This document shows, one piece after another, positions 32,101 to 43,631 of a stretch of 64,000 bases of DNA; within the stretch, counting starts at the first letter, position 1, and each line of letters starts with the position of its first letter. The notes beneath the pieces were generated by a model. That model worked only from the letters and a program-made list of their open reading frames with translations, had not been told where the DNA came from and did not search any database. The position numbers were made by a program, and so were the translations under genes. The stretch comes from Rhizoclosmatium globosum (taxonomy: Eukaryota > Chytridiomycota > Chytridiomycetes > Chytridiales > Chytriomycetaceae). Where the stretch lies: the NCBI GenBank assembly GCA_002104985.1, contig MCGO01000071.1, positions 1-64,000 on the forward strand. Reading direction: 5' to 3'.

Positions 32101-33629
32101 AAAACTGTGCTTCGTTGTCACCAGAATCAACAAACGGCAACACCTTCTTCAAAATTCCCGCTTTCAGAATTTCACTCTGAAACACATCGTTTCTAATACT
32201 CAAACACTTCAAGGTACGCAGCGTCACACGTGGCATGAAGGAATCCGCATTCGATGAAGGGTGTGTAATAGTGTCGACCAGAATCTTTCCCAAAGAACGA
32301 ACACTTGCAAACTCGGCGCGCGCAACATCACGTGTTACAAATTCTTGGATGAGGAAGATTGCCCATGATACAAGTTCGCCATCTTCGTTTTTGAGACAGG
32401 CTCCGACGAGGTTGACGAGGTTCATGTCTAGGAGTGCTTGTAGCTTTTTCGGAGCCTCTGCACAAATCGTTTGCGTTAGTCGGATGTGGTTGGGGAGGAG
32501 GATGTTTGTAACGAACCAACAGATTTCAGGCTTGAAATTAAGCGGACAAGAGAGTGGAGACAGTACTTTTGCATATTTGAGTTTCCGAAAGTAGAACGCG
32601 TCATTGTGCCGAGAATTGGAATCAACCCCTTGAATATCAAGATTGGATGTAGGTGTTCTTAAGGACAGAATGAGTTTGAAGTTAATACTGGGAAGTAAAT
32701 CTTACCGCAAAGAGTAAACTGATGAATAACAAGTAGCGACCAATATCTTAAATCGTTACTGTGGGTCTTGACCGTCAGGAATTCAATAATACGATCCAAC
32801 ATCCCTGCCTTGACAAGGAAAACTTTGCGATTGGCTGAGGCGAATTGTTAAATAATATATGGATTCATATGAGAGCGTACTATGATTCAAAACAAGGCGA
32901 TAGAGAGTGACCATTGCATTCCGATATGTCTTGTCTGTGTTCGGAGTACTGATTGTATGAGCCAGCATTTTCATGGCACCCCATTTCGCCAAACGCGATC
33001 GATTAGATTCTAGATGTATGTTAGTCACCTAGGTCGTGCTAAGATTGTTGAATGGAAGGAATACCGTACCTGTTCTGGAAAGCTGTTGAACCACAGATAT
33101 CGCTTTTGCTCTCAAGTCTGCATCTTCCTTGTTCCAGCAAAGGAGCATAATTTCGCCAAAGTAATCGTCTGATTAGGAATGGAAGTTTAGACAGAAGTGT
33201 TGACAGCATCAGTGACCATACCCGACATTGCCCGATGCAGCAGTATCTGCAAGGCACTGAGTATCCTGCCGAGTTAGCGCCAAGTGAACAAAGCCGCAAC
33301 GGACCTTTCTCTGATTGCCGAGTTGTTTGACCAAACGAGGCGAGCGAGGCTTTCGAGCGACAGACCCGCTTCGAACTCTGTTTTAAGAACAAGAAATGAA
33401 ACACGAACGGTGACTCACTCGGCGATCGTTCGTTTGAAGTCGACGTTGATTTGGGCTTTGGTTTCGAAACTTGGACTTTGTCTTCGACTTCAACTTCTTC
33501 GTCGTCCTCGTCATCGTCATCGGAGTTCAACTCGGATTCTGCGATCGGATTCGCGGGTGGTTGCGACGTGGTCGTGAGCACAAAGACAGTCACAACAAGT
33601 GAAAGGAACACAAGAACTTCGAGATTCAT
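29154..33629 (-). CDS. armadillo-repeat protein with two C-terminal SPRY domains
   Basis: Begins with a hydrophobic signal-like segment ([20 protein letters not shown]), then an acidic linker ([14 protein letters not shown]). A long series of armadillo/HEAT-type helices follows (for example [34 protein letters not shown]). Around 30.5-29.9 kb is a SPRY domain ([43 protein letters not shown]), and at 29.7-29.15 kb a second SPRY-like domain ([20 protein letters not shown], ending [14 protein letters not shown]). About sixteen introns of 39-130 nt keep the frame throughout. I could not find a stop between the armadillo and SPRY parts, so I call one gene. The signal-like start is odd for a cytosolic scaffold; a type I membrane protein is possible. 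Confidence 0.72.
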
Positions 33630-33670
33630 TTTGTTCTATTTAATCTCTGATTTCTATTCCACTATTCTAA

Positions 33671-34623
33671 CTAAAATGATGGATCTTTGTCCCCGGACGT
33701 TAATTCCGTGAATGTTACATCCCAATCCCAGTGGCGATCCTCCTCATACACCATTTCAGGTGGACAAAGCGCGTATGCAGTCAAGAGTGAGAAATCAATG
33801 CCCTCCATTCCAGGCTCACTCAACATTCCAGTCGAAATTGCCAATTCATTGTCCAACTCCCTAATTGTCTTGACTTTGTTTACTTTTAGGGATGGTGGTG
33901 CTGCTACAGTTGTGATCATCTCGTCTTCTTCAACGTCATTAAGGTCAGGAATGATCATGATTACTTATAAAGTTGTTAGCTGCGCGTATTCATTTATATC
34001 CAAATAAATTACCTTCATCGCGTCCAGCTGCCCCACGTTTGTTTTTGTTTTTAGAGTCTCTGCGTGTTCAAAGTATTCAGTTTCCTCACGCGCTTCAGAG
34101 ACAACCCAACCTTGCACGACTTCCACGACTCTTTCGTCTATCATTTTCTTCATCTTCGTCATCATCGTCTTCATCCTCATCATCCCGATCATCATCCCGA
34201 TCCTTCTCATCTTCATCAACATTCCGACGAGAATCACGCGCCTGTTGACTACGTCGTCCAAACTGTTTCTTTGACAAATCAGGATTCGATAAGCTTTCTT
34301 CGCCCCATCCAGATTTCTGGGTCTGTGGGGGTGGCTTTTGTTGACGTGAACGAGGTTTGGATGACATGGACGCAGCGCCGGGTGGTAAGTTTGCGGCGTC
34401 GTCATTTGGCGCGTCGTTTTCGTCGTCCAAGTCTTCTTGGCTCTAGTTGGTTGTTTTGAGTGACTTGTATGAGTTTGATAAACTCACATACTTTGTTGGG
34501 TTGCGAGATTCTAGCCTCTTCTGCTCGGAATGGCGCGCGGTTTCGTCGTCCTTTCGGTGCTGTTGGAGGAGCTGGCTGTTTCGGGCTCTCCTCTACCATG
34601 AACGGTGGTGCATCGTCTGACAT
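33671..34623 (-). CDS. IFT43: intraflagellar transport protein 43
   Basis: Subunit of the IFT-A complex for retrograde transport in cilia and flagella. Exons 34492-34623, 34111-34442, 34013-34059 and 33671-33963; 267 residues. The N-terminal two thirds is disordered, with a KSGWGEESL motif and a long Asp/Glu run. The C-terminal domain is diagnostic: MIIPDLNDVEEDEMITTVAA, PPSLKVNKVKTIRELDNEL, and HWDWDVTFTEL near the end, aligning with animal IFT43 (IPDLEEV..., WDWDHLFTEV). Its presence means the organism builds a flagellum. The start is 39 nt from that of the divergent armadillo gene. Confidence 0.93.
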
Positions 34624-34662
34624 TTGCAACTTCTGATAAACAAATAATTCTCAGTAATAATT

Positions 34663-36875
34663 ATGCTTTTGGACCTCCTGTCGGATAACAGGAACACAGT
34701 CTTTCGCACACTATTCCCAAAAGGTGACCTTCCCTTCATACAACGTCCTAGTCTCATCCATTTTCGTTTCAGGAAGATGCGACAAACTAGCCTCACACGA
34801 AATCAACTTGATCCTCAACCTCATACACCACTCAACAGACTTTGAATCCGCCAGCAAATGTTTTGATATTTTGATATCATATCTCAGCCATACAAGTGAC
34901 GTGGAGAATTCAGAGCATACAATGTCAAGTCAAACCAAGAAACGCGCTCTTCAGGCTGTTATTCAGTTCTTTATTCGTTGGGGATCTCGCTCTGATTTAG
35001 TGTTTATGAAGTGTGCTGGAGCGCTGAAGGATCTTGGGTTTAGTGGTTGGTTCATTGATGTTTGTGGTGTTTGAACTGACTGACAACTCCAAAAGCCAAA
35101 TCGATTACACTTCCCTCGCTTCACAACTTCTTAAGCACGCTTCACGCATGTCTTAAATTTAATGAGCCCACATTGCATCTTGTCCTTGATTTGCTTCAAA
35201 CGTGCATGAAATCTGAGTTGATGTGTAAAACGTATTTGGAGCAGTACTCGTTCGTTATATTGTTTGAGTTGTTGAAGAAGCATATTTCGGATACGAGTGT
35301 TGGCTCGATTGTGAAGTTAAGCTCTCGGTACTTGCTGCAGCAAGGTTTGTTGATGTGTGGATAAGTGCATCACGTTAACGTATTTTCATAGAGGCTGGAA
35401 AACGCGAGTTTAACAAACACGGAGGCATGAAGCTCCTCGTTCATATGATAACTCAAAAAAAGACTGCCGCGTTGGTGCTGCTGTTATTGCAGATGGCGGA
35501 TGTTGTTACCCTGCCTGGTAAAATAATCTTATTCTCGTGAAAGAACTAATTTAGAATCAAAGAAAGCGGCATGGCTTCATTCCTTGAGTACGGAGGCTTA
35601 CGAGCCATCGCATCTCTCGACCGATTTTACGATATTCCTCTCCTCGAGTTCTCCCTCAATTTAATACAATACATCCATGAAGGTAGTTCAACCCATCCAC
35701 TCTAAAATGAACTATATAAACTGATCCTCGCGAAACAGGCAACCAACTAAAAGGAATCCACAAAGACGTTGCCCTCGCATACCTCAAATCCCTGACCCTC
35801 AAAATCGACCACCTGACTCCAAGAGACCAACGCGGGGGCTTTGAAACACAGGTTTTGAAGTTTATACGGATGTTGCAACAGAGTGGAGGAAAGTCAAAGC
35901 ATGATGACATATCACAAGTTCCAGCGAAACCGAAAATCAAGGCTGAAGATGCGGCTATTATTAAAATCAAGACTCCTCGCGTGAATTCTGTTATTAATAC
36001 TGCTGTGGCGCCGTTGAATTCTGAGAGTGTTGATATTGGGAATAATGTGATTGAAACTACGCTGTTTACGGTGAAGACGGAGGGGCATGCTGAAGCTGAT
36101 ATTGCTAGTCTTCGTATGTATAATATTGATTAATTTTTGTACAGTTTTAATTTGACGTGGATTTAGAATTATCAGTTCCGCAACTTCTTTCAGCTCCAGC
36201 TACAACGAAGCTCGAAATAGATACGTTGGCGCCTTTGATTAAGATGCTTAATTCTCCAGACTCGCATACCAGATCGGAAGGAGTGGTACTGACGAGGAAG
36301 CTTGCATCTCGACGAGCGTTTTCGGAAGATGTTTGTAGTCGATTGACGGATTGTTTGATTCCCTTAATGGAAACCGAGGAGGACCATGTGCAAGTCAATT
36401 GCTGCGCTGCTATCGCTAGTATGTCTGTGTATGGTGAGATTAACTGGGAACGGAAAAAGTTCAGCTGACCTTTAAAATGGGGTTCAGACAAAAAGAGGGA
36501 AGTCATGTATAACAAAGGAGTTATAGAAGCTCTTCTCAAGAATCTGTATGACTACAATGTAGCGCTGCTGGAGCAAAGTTTGAAGGCATTGAGGAACTTT
36601 GTCGATGAAGGTTGGTTGGATCCATTCTGTCCCAGATGATATGAACTCATGTTGTGATAGAAACTTACACTCGCACTATGCTCGCCATGAACGGAATCCG
36701 TCTATTCCGTATGCTCATATTTTCCCACCAAACAACAATCCAACAGAACGCAAAATACTGCTATGATCAGCTGTTAAAGATGGGTGGCAAAAACGCAGTT
36801 GCTGAAGCGAGCATGATTGTGAATGCAGATCCATGGGAACTTGTGATGAGGAAGTGGGAGGCTCAAGATTTATAA
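34663..36875 (+). CDS. armadillo-repeat protein
   Basis: Starts MLLDLLSDNRNTVFRTLFPK (34663-34723) and continues in about nine exons (next 34773-35042 and 35096-35344) with short introns to a stop at 36873-36875. The protein is mostly paired amphipathic helices of armadillo/HEAT type (HACLKFNEPTLHLVLDLLQT, LEQSLKALRNFVDE, NGIRLFRMLIFSHQ). A Lys/Ala/Val-rich unstructured insert lies in the middle (about 35880-36110). No catalytic motif. Its architecture resembles the helical part of the neighbouring 29154-33629 protein, so an old duplication is possible. Function unknown. Confidence 0.7.
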
Positions 36876-36919
36876 AACACGATTGTTTAATGAGAGTTAC
36901 TTTAATTGTTGATACTTTA

Positions 36920-38466
36920 TCATTCAGAATCATCTTGCACATCTTGATACAGTTTTGTTAATACAGCGCGGTTTCCCTCACGGAACGACTCTGTAATGTA
37001 TGCGAATTTTGTTTTGTCTTCTAACGTTTGACACATGCTTTCCAATTGTTTTCCCAGCCGCATTAAGTTGATGAGGGAGTCCTGGCTACGTTCTGTGTTT
37101 GAATCCATATGCTTGATATGAATGAGTTAGTGTATGTTGGAGGCACACAAAAACACAAAAACACTTACAGATTGCATCTCCACGCATAACTCGATGATAG
37201 TATCTTTTGAGTTGGCAAGCGACGGAATTTTAAGTAATTCATCCACCAGTCGTTTCTGAAGTGGTGACGGTTGCAGCGTTCCATGAGTTACACGAGTCTG
37301 AGACGTACTAGGCCCAAGTCCCCCAGAAAGTGCTCTAGCTGCCGAAACAGCTTTCGTCGCGCTTTCCACACCCTCATTGATAATAGTATTACGATATGTC
37401 AAATGATTCTTGTTCCGTTCCGCGAAAATAACCAGCAATTCAAGAACCTTCTGTCTATCCATAATATTACATGCGTCAAGCATGTTATGGCGGTAGGACA
37501 TTGTGCGGAGGAGTGACTTGATCATCCATTTTTGATCAGACCTTTTACATTGTTCTACGAATGTGTCCATCATCAAGTCAACGAATTTACAGTCTTTGAG
37601 GGAAGGGAGTTGTTTGAGGGCGATGCGGACTGTATCGACTTCAGGGGGCCCGTAGAGTTCTGTTGCTGTTGGTTTTGTGGGTGCTTCAGGGGTTGATGAT
37701 GTTGTTGCGAATAGATCGTCGAGCCATGGAGTCATATTCAGTTGGGTGGAATGGGTGATGGAAGCTGGTGAGTCAATTGTATTCGTTGATGGGCTTTGTT
37801 TGACACCGAATAGAGACATGTCAGGGGCAAATAGGGACGCTGCATTCAAATTGTGTTGAAGGAGAGCATCTGTTTGCGTGTTGTTGAACTGAAAGAGTTG
37901 CTGAAGGCCTTGAAGGGATCTCAAGCTCTGCAGTTCGATATGTGCTTCTGCCAGCTTCCCTTCCAGCGTTTTAATCTGGCCCATACAAACAAGAGTCTTC
38001 ATTTTCTCGACTGCACAGCCAATACAGTTTGAGTTTGGCTGGTTCTGCGATGTTCTAAAGTCGAACGAGACGCCGCCGTGTTTCAAGAGCGAGAGTTGTG
38101 CTGCCAGCGATGCGTTTTCCATTCGCAGCGATTCGAGATCTGAATTTGGTTGATTTGATAGTTGTTGTTGGGGCTGGAGCGGCTTTCCGGCCAAGAGAGA
38201 GCGGAGTTCTTGGACTTCGCGTTCGAGGCTTTCAACGTGCTCCTTTTGTCGTTGGCGGAATGATCTGGACGATGGTATTAGTCATGGGTTGGTTTGATGG
38301 AAAGAGGGAAGGGAAGGTACCGCACGGCTTCGAGGTTCTTTCTCGCAGTTGGGTCCTCTGGAAGCACCTCCTTTGGCTTTCGTCCCTTTCGATGCGCAGT
38401 TGGTTTTTCTACTCTTGCACCGGATGTGTTGGCACCGAGGCTGTCGCTGTCAAAGTTCAGATCCAT
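36920..38466 (-). CDS. bZIP transcription factor
   Basis: Exons 38321-38466, 37169-38264 and 36920-37111; 477 residues. The DNA-binding basic region spans the first intron: ARKNLEAVR joins SFRQRQKEHVESLEREVQEL, giving N-x2-A-x4-R followed by a leucine zipper (L at heptad spacing into RSLLAGKP). This is closest in pattern to fungal AP-1/Pap1-type factors, but lacks the typical Gln of NxxAQ. A Gln/Ser/Pro-rich activation-type centre follows, then a helical C-terminal region (KQLPSLKDCKFVDLMMDTF, KDTIIELCVEMQS, LINLMRLGKQLESMCQTLED), as in fungal bZIP proteins with a C-terminal PF11785-like helix. A stress-response role is only a guess. Confidence 0.85.
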
Positions 38467-38622
38467 TTGATGATGAATGATGTCCTTATTTTTGGAACGT
38501 GGTTTGGAAATCAAACCTTTGTCTTTTCTGTTATATTAATACTCAGCCGAAAGCAATCCTTTTACATAACATTCTCCAGATCAGTAGCAATGGACTGAGG
38601 TATTTCCTTCCAACCAGCAAAG

Positions 38623-39558
38623 ATGCAAGAAACAGCCCAAACCACTCTAGCGCCACCCGTGCGATGGAGTTCCGACATCCGGCACCAGAGCCTGTGCAAG
38701 TACTTTATCAACACGGGCCAATGTCCGAATGCGCCGCCCTGCCGCTTTTCGCACCCGCCAATCGCCGATCTTCCTCGTCTTCGCGCCGACTGGGTCAAAC
38801 TGCGAATTGCTCAGCGTCGGCTTAAGTCCCACAGACCAGATGTAACTTGATACTTCTTCTCTTCTCTTCTGGGGCTGGTCTAAATAACAACTATGTAGGA
38901 CCCAACTCCTCCTGACCTCAAATACAACCACTCAGGCCGTGCACACGTCTTTGCCAAATGGATCGCAAATACATTTCCACATGCAAAACACGTGATTGAT
39001 GTGGCTGGAGGCAAAGGCCTTGTCGGTCTTCTCGTCCAACGAAACTCGATGCTCTCTCCTGATGGCCCCACTGCAATTCCAAAAGTAACAGCAACACTTG
39101 TAGACCCGCGGCCGAGGGGCATGAGTAACCAGATGCGAAGGGCGCTTGATACTACAAAAGAGTTGAACGAGCATATCCAGGAATGGTTTACGGATCCACC
39201 GACATATCGTGTTCTTGAGCTTTTACGGAAAGAAGGGACAGTGGTTGTGGGGATGCATCCGGATCAAGCGACAGAAGCGATTGTTGATGTTGCGTTTCGG
39301 TTTGGACTTCCGTGGGCGGTTGTACCGTGTTGTGTGTTTCCGGGGTTGCATCCTGAACGGATAATTGATGGAGAGCTTGTGACGAGCACGGAGGGCCTTG
39401 TCGAGTGGTTGAAAAGGAAGAGGGTAGGAGAGGTGAGGGAAGGGTATTTGGGATTTGAAGGGAGGAATCGGGTTGTTTATTGGGAAGGTCCTACAGGGAC
39501 GAAACAAGAGTCGGATGTGATACCGAAGAATTATCTAAATTGTTGTTTGGTGGAATGA
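38623..39558 (+). CDS. CCCH zinc-finger protein with methyltransferase-like domain
   Basis: Exons 38623-38841 and 38899-39558; 292 residues. Near residue 25 is one CCCH finger, CKYFINTGQCPNAPPCRFSH (C-x8-C-x5-C-x3-H), usual in RNA-binding proteins. Further on, HVIDVAGGKGLVGLL looks like motif I of a Rossmann-fold SAM-dependent methyltransferase, followed by LVDPRPRG, VGMHPDQATEAIVDVAF and AVVPCCVFPGLHPER. The same pairing occurs in uncharacterised fungal and oomycete proteins. An RNA-methylation role is plausible but not demonstrated. The start is 156 bp from the divergent bZIP gene. Confidence 0.72.
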
Positions 39559-39617
39559 AGTAGAATGAATGAGTTCTCTTTGTTTCTTTTTCTTTGCTTC
39601 AAATCAAACCCTCAGAG

Positions 39618-40038
39618 ATGGACCCAGTTCGACGAAGCGACGTTTCCTACACCTGTGGTGGTAAGTTTCAGATTTAAACTGTGTCTTAACTGTATAGATG
39701 ACATGGACGGATGTACTGGACGTCGGTGGCAGTAACTCAGTGGAGAGGAGGATCTGATAGTCTACAACAAGGACCATCAACTCGCACTCGGTAAAACACT
39801 ACGAGGAACTCTTCAATATTTGCCATCCGAATCGTCAGATAGATTGGAAGGTCTAAACTCGAAACCAAAAAACAGACTGTGGAGCCGACAACGCCATCAA
39901 CCCACGGGAACCAATTCGATGCAAAGAGTGTGGACACCGTATTCTGTACAAGAAGAGAACTAAGCGAAGTGAGTATACAAAGACGCTACTATGTCACTAA
40001 ACACACACAACACAGTGGTTCAATTCGAGGCCCGTTAA
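39618..40038 (+). CDS. RPB12: RNA polymerase I/II/III shared subunit RPABC4 (RPB12)
   Basis: Smallest zinc-binding subunit shared by all three nuclear RNA polymerases. Exons 39618-39660, 39876-39968 and 40016-40038; 52 residues. It has the DVSYTCGDCGAD and [19 protein letters not shown] blocks with the two CxxC pairs and the family C-terminus VQFEAR. The first intron (39661-39875, 215 nt) is several times longer than neighbouring introns and has no recognised content. Confidence 0.96.
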
Positions 40039-40167
40039 TGTATTATTCAACTGTGCAATCAACCAATCAAACAAACAACCCGAAATCCATTATTTTTAAT
40101 TTGATGAGAAAGCAGAATGAATGAAGCGGCTTTGTATTCAAAATTACGTTAAAACTTTCATTCAAAA

Positions 40168-42333
40168 ATGGATTCGAGTCGTCGCCGCGAAGAAATCGAA
40201 AAGAAGAAGGCCAAGATCGCCGAACTGAAACGCACGCGCGAAGAACGAAGTCGTGCCCTTCATCAAACTCAGAATGTCGAGGCTCAGGTTTGGGGCTGCC
40301 TTTGGCTCTACTTCGCTCAACCTAACTACTGCCCACCTTCCCATCCTATCAAATACACTCCAATCCAATCCAATCACAGTCGCATGCACAACGGCGAAAG
40401 GAGCTCGAAGACCTCGTTGCTTCCCTCGTGGGCGAACGCGCACGGAAGGAAGAGGCGAAACTGGCCCCACCACCTGTCCAAGGTGCTGTCGACCTGGAAA
40501 TAACGGAAGTCAAGATGGATGTCGAGGAAGTGGCGCCAGCGGCGGAGATGCGGTAACTGCTGCTTCCTTGCTGTCAATTGGGTGATGGTACTAATATGTG
40601 TGGTAGCCTTAAACCGGTTCCAAAGCTTGCTATGGCCTCTATGGTTCTCTTCGAAGCCCCTCCTACGGTATTTATTGTTTGCATTCATTTATTGAGCTGA
40701 CCCAGTGCGCTACGATGTCAATAGGAAAAGGTGTACTACGAAAAGGAGCTGCAAACGGTAGAAAGCTCTTTCCAAACAGATGATCCTGAAGATGAGGCGC
40801 CTGCAGAAACGGCTGTCGTAGAAGAAGAACCTGTGGTGGAACCAGAACCTGTCCCTGAAGTGCCTGACGTACGGGGTGTGTTCTTTAAAACTCTCATGAC
40901 CCTTATAACTCTTATTTCAATAGTTATGGACGAAATTGAGAAGGAAATCATTCTCCAGTCATGGCAATTCCAAGACTTTTTTGACCGGTCATCAAAGCTT
41001 GTTGAGCGGGCTTTGAATTCGAAATCTGATAGTTTGGTGGATTATACGATGGCAGATGAAGGACGGAAAGAAGTTAATACTGGACGAGGTATCAAGAGCG
41101 TGTGTACATTCTCGGATGATCGGTTAACTAAAAACCGTTCTGTCACGGACTTGTCTTGGTCTCCAAGGGTAACGGTTCTTGTATTTGTGCTGCATAATCT
41201 AACTCTGTTTTGGAAAATAGCATCCAGAACTTTGCTTGGCATCATACACGAAACCGGCGTCCTCATTAGCGGATCAACCTGATGGTCTCCTTCTCTTGTG
41301 GAATACCCATGTCCCAACTCGCCCAGAATTCCAATTCCATGCCCAATCTGACATCACAACCTCCGCCTTCTCTCCCTTCCATCCAACCCTCCTTCTTGGT
41401 GGAACATATTCTGGCCAAATTCTCATCTGGGACACCCGAACCAAACACACACCTGTCCTCAAAACCCCTCTCTCCTCCAACGGCCATACTCACCCCGTCT
41501 CTGCCATGCACCTTGTTGGAACCCAAAACGCGCACCAACTTGTCACAACCAGCACGGACGGCCTCGTCTGTACATGGACCCTCGACATGCTCGCAAATCC
41601 CATCGAAGTCCTTGAACTAGCACATAACCCACTTGACGCAACAAACCTCCGCGTTACCAACGAAATCGCCGTAACATGTTTTGGATTCCCTGCAGGCGAG
41701 ACCGGCACATTCTGGGTTGGAACTGAGGAAGGAGCAGTGTACCAAGCGAACCGGTACGACCGCGCAGGCGCGAAAGCCGGTATCAACCCCATGGAGAGTT
41801 ACACCGGCCACGACGCAGTCATCACTGGTCTCGATTTCCATCCATTGAACGTTCAAAGCCCACACGACTTTTCCGACCTCTTTTTGACTTCCAGTGCGGA
41901 TTGGACTGTGCGCTTATGGCGTGCAAGAAGCCCTACAAAGCAGGCGACAAGCACGACACCTTCACATCGTGTTATTCAGAGTCTGCATGTGTTTGAGGAG
42001 GCGAATGATTTCGTGTGGGATGTTAAGTGGAGTCCTGTTCATCCTGCTGTGTTTGGGTGTGTGGATGGAAGTGGACGGTTCTCTGTGTATGATTTGAATA
42101 TGGATGTTGAGGTTCCAAGTGCGAGTGTGATGTTGGAGGATGGGAAGGCAGGGAATAAGTTGGCCTGGGAGGCGGCAGGGCAGATTGTTGGAGTTGGTGT
42201 TAGCGATGGAAGTGTGCAGGTGTATGATGTTGGGGAACTTGGAAAGCCAAGGGCGGGGCAGGAGGAGTTTGTTGCGTTCCAGAGAACGTTGGGGGAGTTT
42301 AGTGGAAGTCATGGCGGTGCTTCGCGGTATTGA
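40168..42333 (+). CDS. DYNC1I: cytoplasmic dynein intermediate chain
   Basis: Scaffolding subunit of the dynein motor linking heavy chains, light chains and dynactin. Exons 40168-40287, 40380-40552, 40607-40667, 40725-40875, 40924-41168 and 41221-42333; 620 residues. The N-terminal charged coiled coil (RRREEIEKKKAKIAELKRTR) is the dynactin-binding type. SSFQTDD is a light-chain-binding-like segment. The C-half is a WD-repeat propeller with family blocks VTDLSWSP, LGGTYSGQILIWDTR, NGHTHPVSAMHLVGTQNAH and SSADWTVRLW. It is cytoplasmic type, not axonemal. Confidence 0.95.
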
Positions 42334-42477
42334 GATGATTAAATATTCTGAAAACGAAGTTGACTTTATAGATTTGTTCGACAGAGAGTGATGCACATTG
42401 CGAAATAACGTCTAAATCTGATCTCAATCAAATCATCATCCGAACAACAAACATCGAGAGCTCAATCCATTTCGAAA

Positions 42478-43539
42478 ATGGTCCACCTTAGTTTACCAAC
42501 CGATGTAGACGGCTGGGAGAACACTTCCGTCACTATCGGCATTCAGATTGATGATGAAGTCTCAACCTCCCCTGAATTGCCTTTCCCTGACGGATCCACC
42601 GACAAATCTTACGTCATCTCAAAGCTGAACAAACAATACTCAATCGTGTTCTCCGTCATAAACCCAAACCAAATCACCGACCCGAAACATCAATACCCAC
42701 ACGGCTCGATCCACCCTAACGTACACATCACAATCGACGGAAACCTAGTGAAAGCGTGTTATCTGCCACAACGGGGCCGGTTCGTCGTAAAAGGAAAGCT
42801 TGAGGGTGATGGAGAATTGAGATTCAAGTTCCAGGCGCCAAAGCTGGTGATGAATGGCGGCATTGTCAAGAAGGATGAAGTGGAACAGATTGGAACTATA
42901 CAGATTGAGATTTGGTTAGCGAGGATGGAGTCGCAAGAAGCTGTGAGGCTGCCGTCACCAACAAGACATGAAGTTGTTGAAATTGTGAGTCACGTACATC
43001 AGTTATTCTTACTAAATTGTTGTTTACAGAATGAAAAGACGAAAAAAGGTGTATTTGTCTCTTCTGCTACGGCCTTTGGAAGGAAAGAGAAGGTTTCTCT
43101 ACGACACGTCACTTCAACCAATTTGACAGAATATCCGCTTGTTAAGCATACATATCATTATAAAACTCGGGATTGGTTGGAGCTTGAAGAAATCCTTGCC
43201 GAAGAGGAGGAGGAGTCAAAGAGGAACGCAGCAGAGACATCTTCCACACATATCAAACACACAGCAACAAATGCCCATAATTTAAAGCAGGAAGGTGTAA
43301 AATCTACAAAAAGCAACTCGTCAGTGGCAAACCCTCAAACATCAAACCCACAATTGACAAACACAACAGATACTGATGATGATGATCAGGCTGTTGTTTT
43401 TATGGGATCACATCCTGTCAAAAAGAAAGTTTTAGAATTGGTTGATTTGACTGAGGAACCCATTCCATTGCGTCGCCCACAACTTCCTCCTCCTCCAAAA
43501 AGGATTCGAAAGGAGCAAACTGTTGACTTAACGAAATAA
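42478..43539 (+). CDS. DUF7918-type protein with C-terminal SUMO-interaction-type motifs (paralog G)
   Basis: A dispersed member of the 2.9-10.6 kb family, on the opposite strand 32 kb away. Exons 42478-42984 and 43030-43539. The 45-nt intron is divisible by three and lies at the conserved first-intron position; the second family intron is absent. The N-domain shows SVTIGIQIDDEV, FPDGSTDKSYVISKLNKQYS and LGT-type IGTIQIEIWLARM. It is followed by NEKTKKGVFVSSAT and LVKHTYHYKTRDWLELEEIL. The acidic linker carries VVFMGSHP, then KKKVLELVDLTEEP. A second copy, TVDLTK, forms the very end, so two [VI]DLT motifs are present. Confidence 0.8.
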   Translation: MVHLSLPTDVDGWENTSVTIGIQIDDEVSTSPELPFPDGSTDKSYVISKLNKQYSIVFSVINPNQITDPKHQYPHGSIHPNVHITIDGNLVKACYLPQRGRFVVKGKLEGDGELRFKFQAPKLVMNGGIVKKDEVEQIGTIQIEIWLARMESQEAVRLPSPTRHEVVEIVSHVHQLFLLNCCLQNEKTKKGVFVSSATAFGRKEKVSLRHVTSTNLTEYPLVKHTYHYKTRDWLELEEILAEEEEESKRNAAETSSTHIKHTATNAHNLKQEGVKSTKSNSSVANPQTSNPQLTNTTDTDDDDQAVVFMGSHPVKKKVLELVDLTEEPIPLRRPQLPPPPKRIRKEQTVDLTK

Positions 43540-43631
43540 AATAAATCCAATATTAAACAATAAATACTTTCAAAATTTTCTTTCAAAATATGGGAGCTTC
43601 TGCTTGCACAAGGCGTATGGCTTAAATCAGT

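Noticed and set aside
39690..39770. Possible snoRNA in the RPB12 intron (AGATGA and CTGA)
   Set aside because: The C-box match is poor and there is no closing stem.
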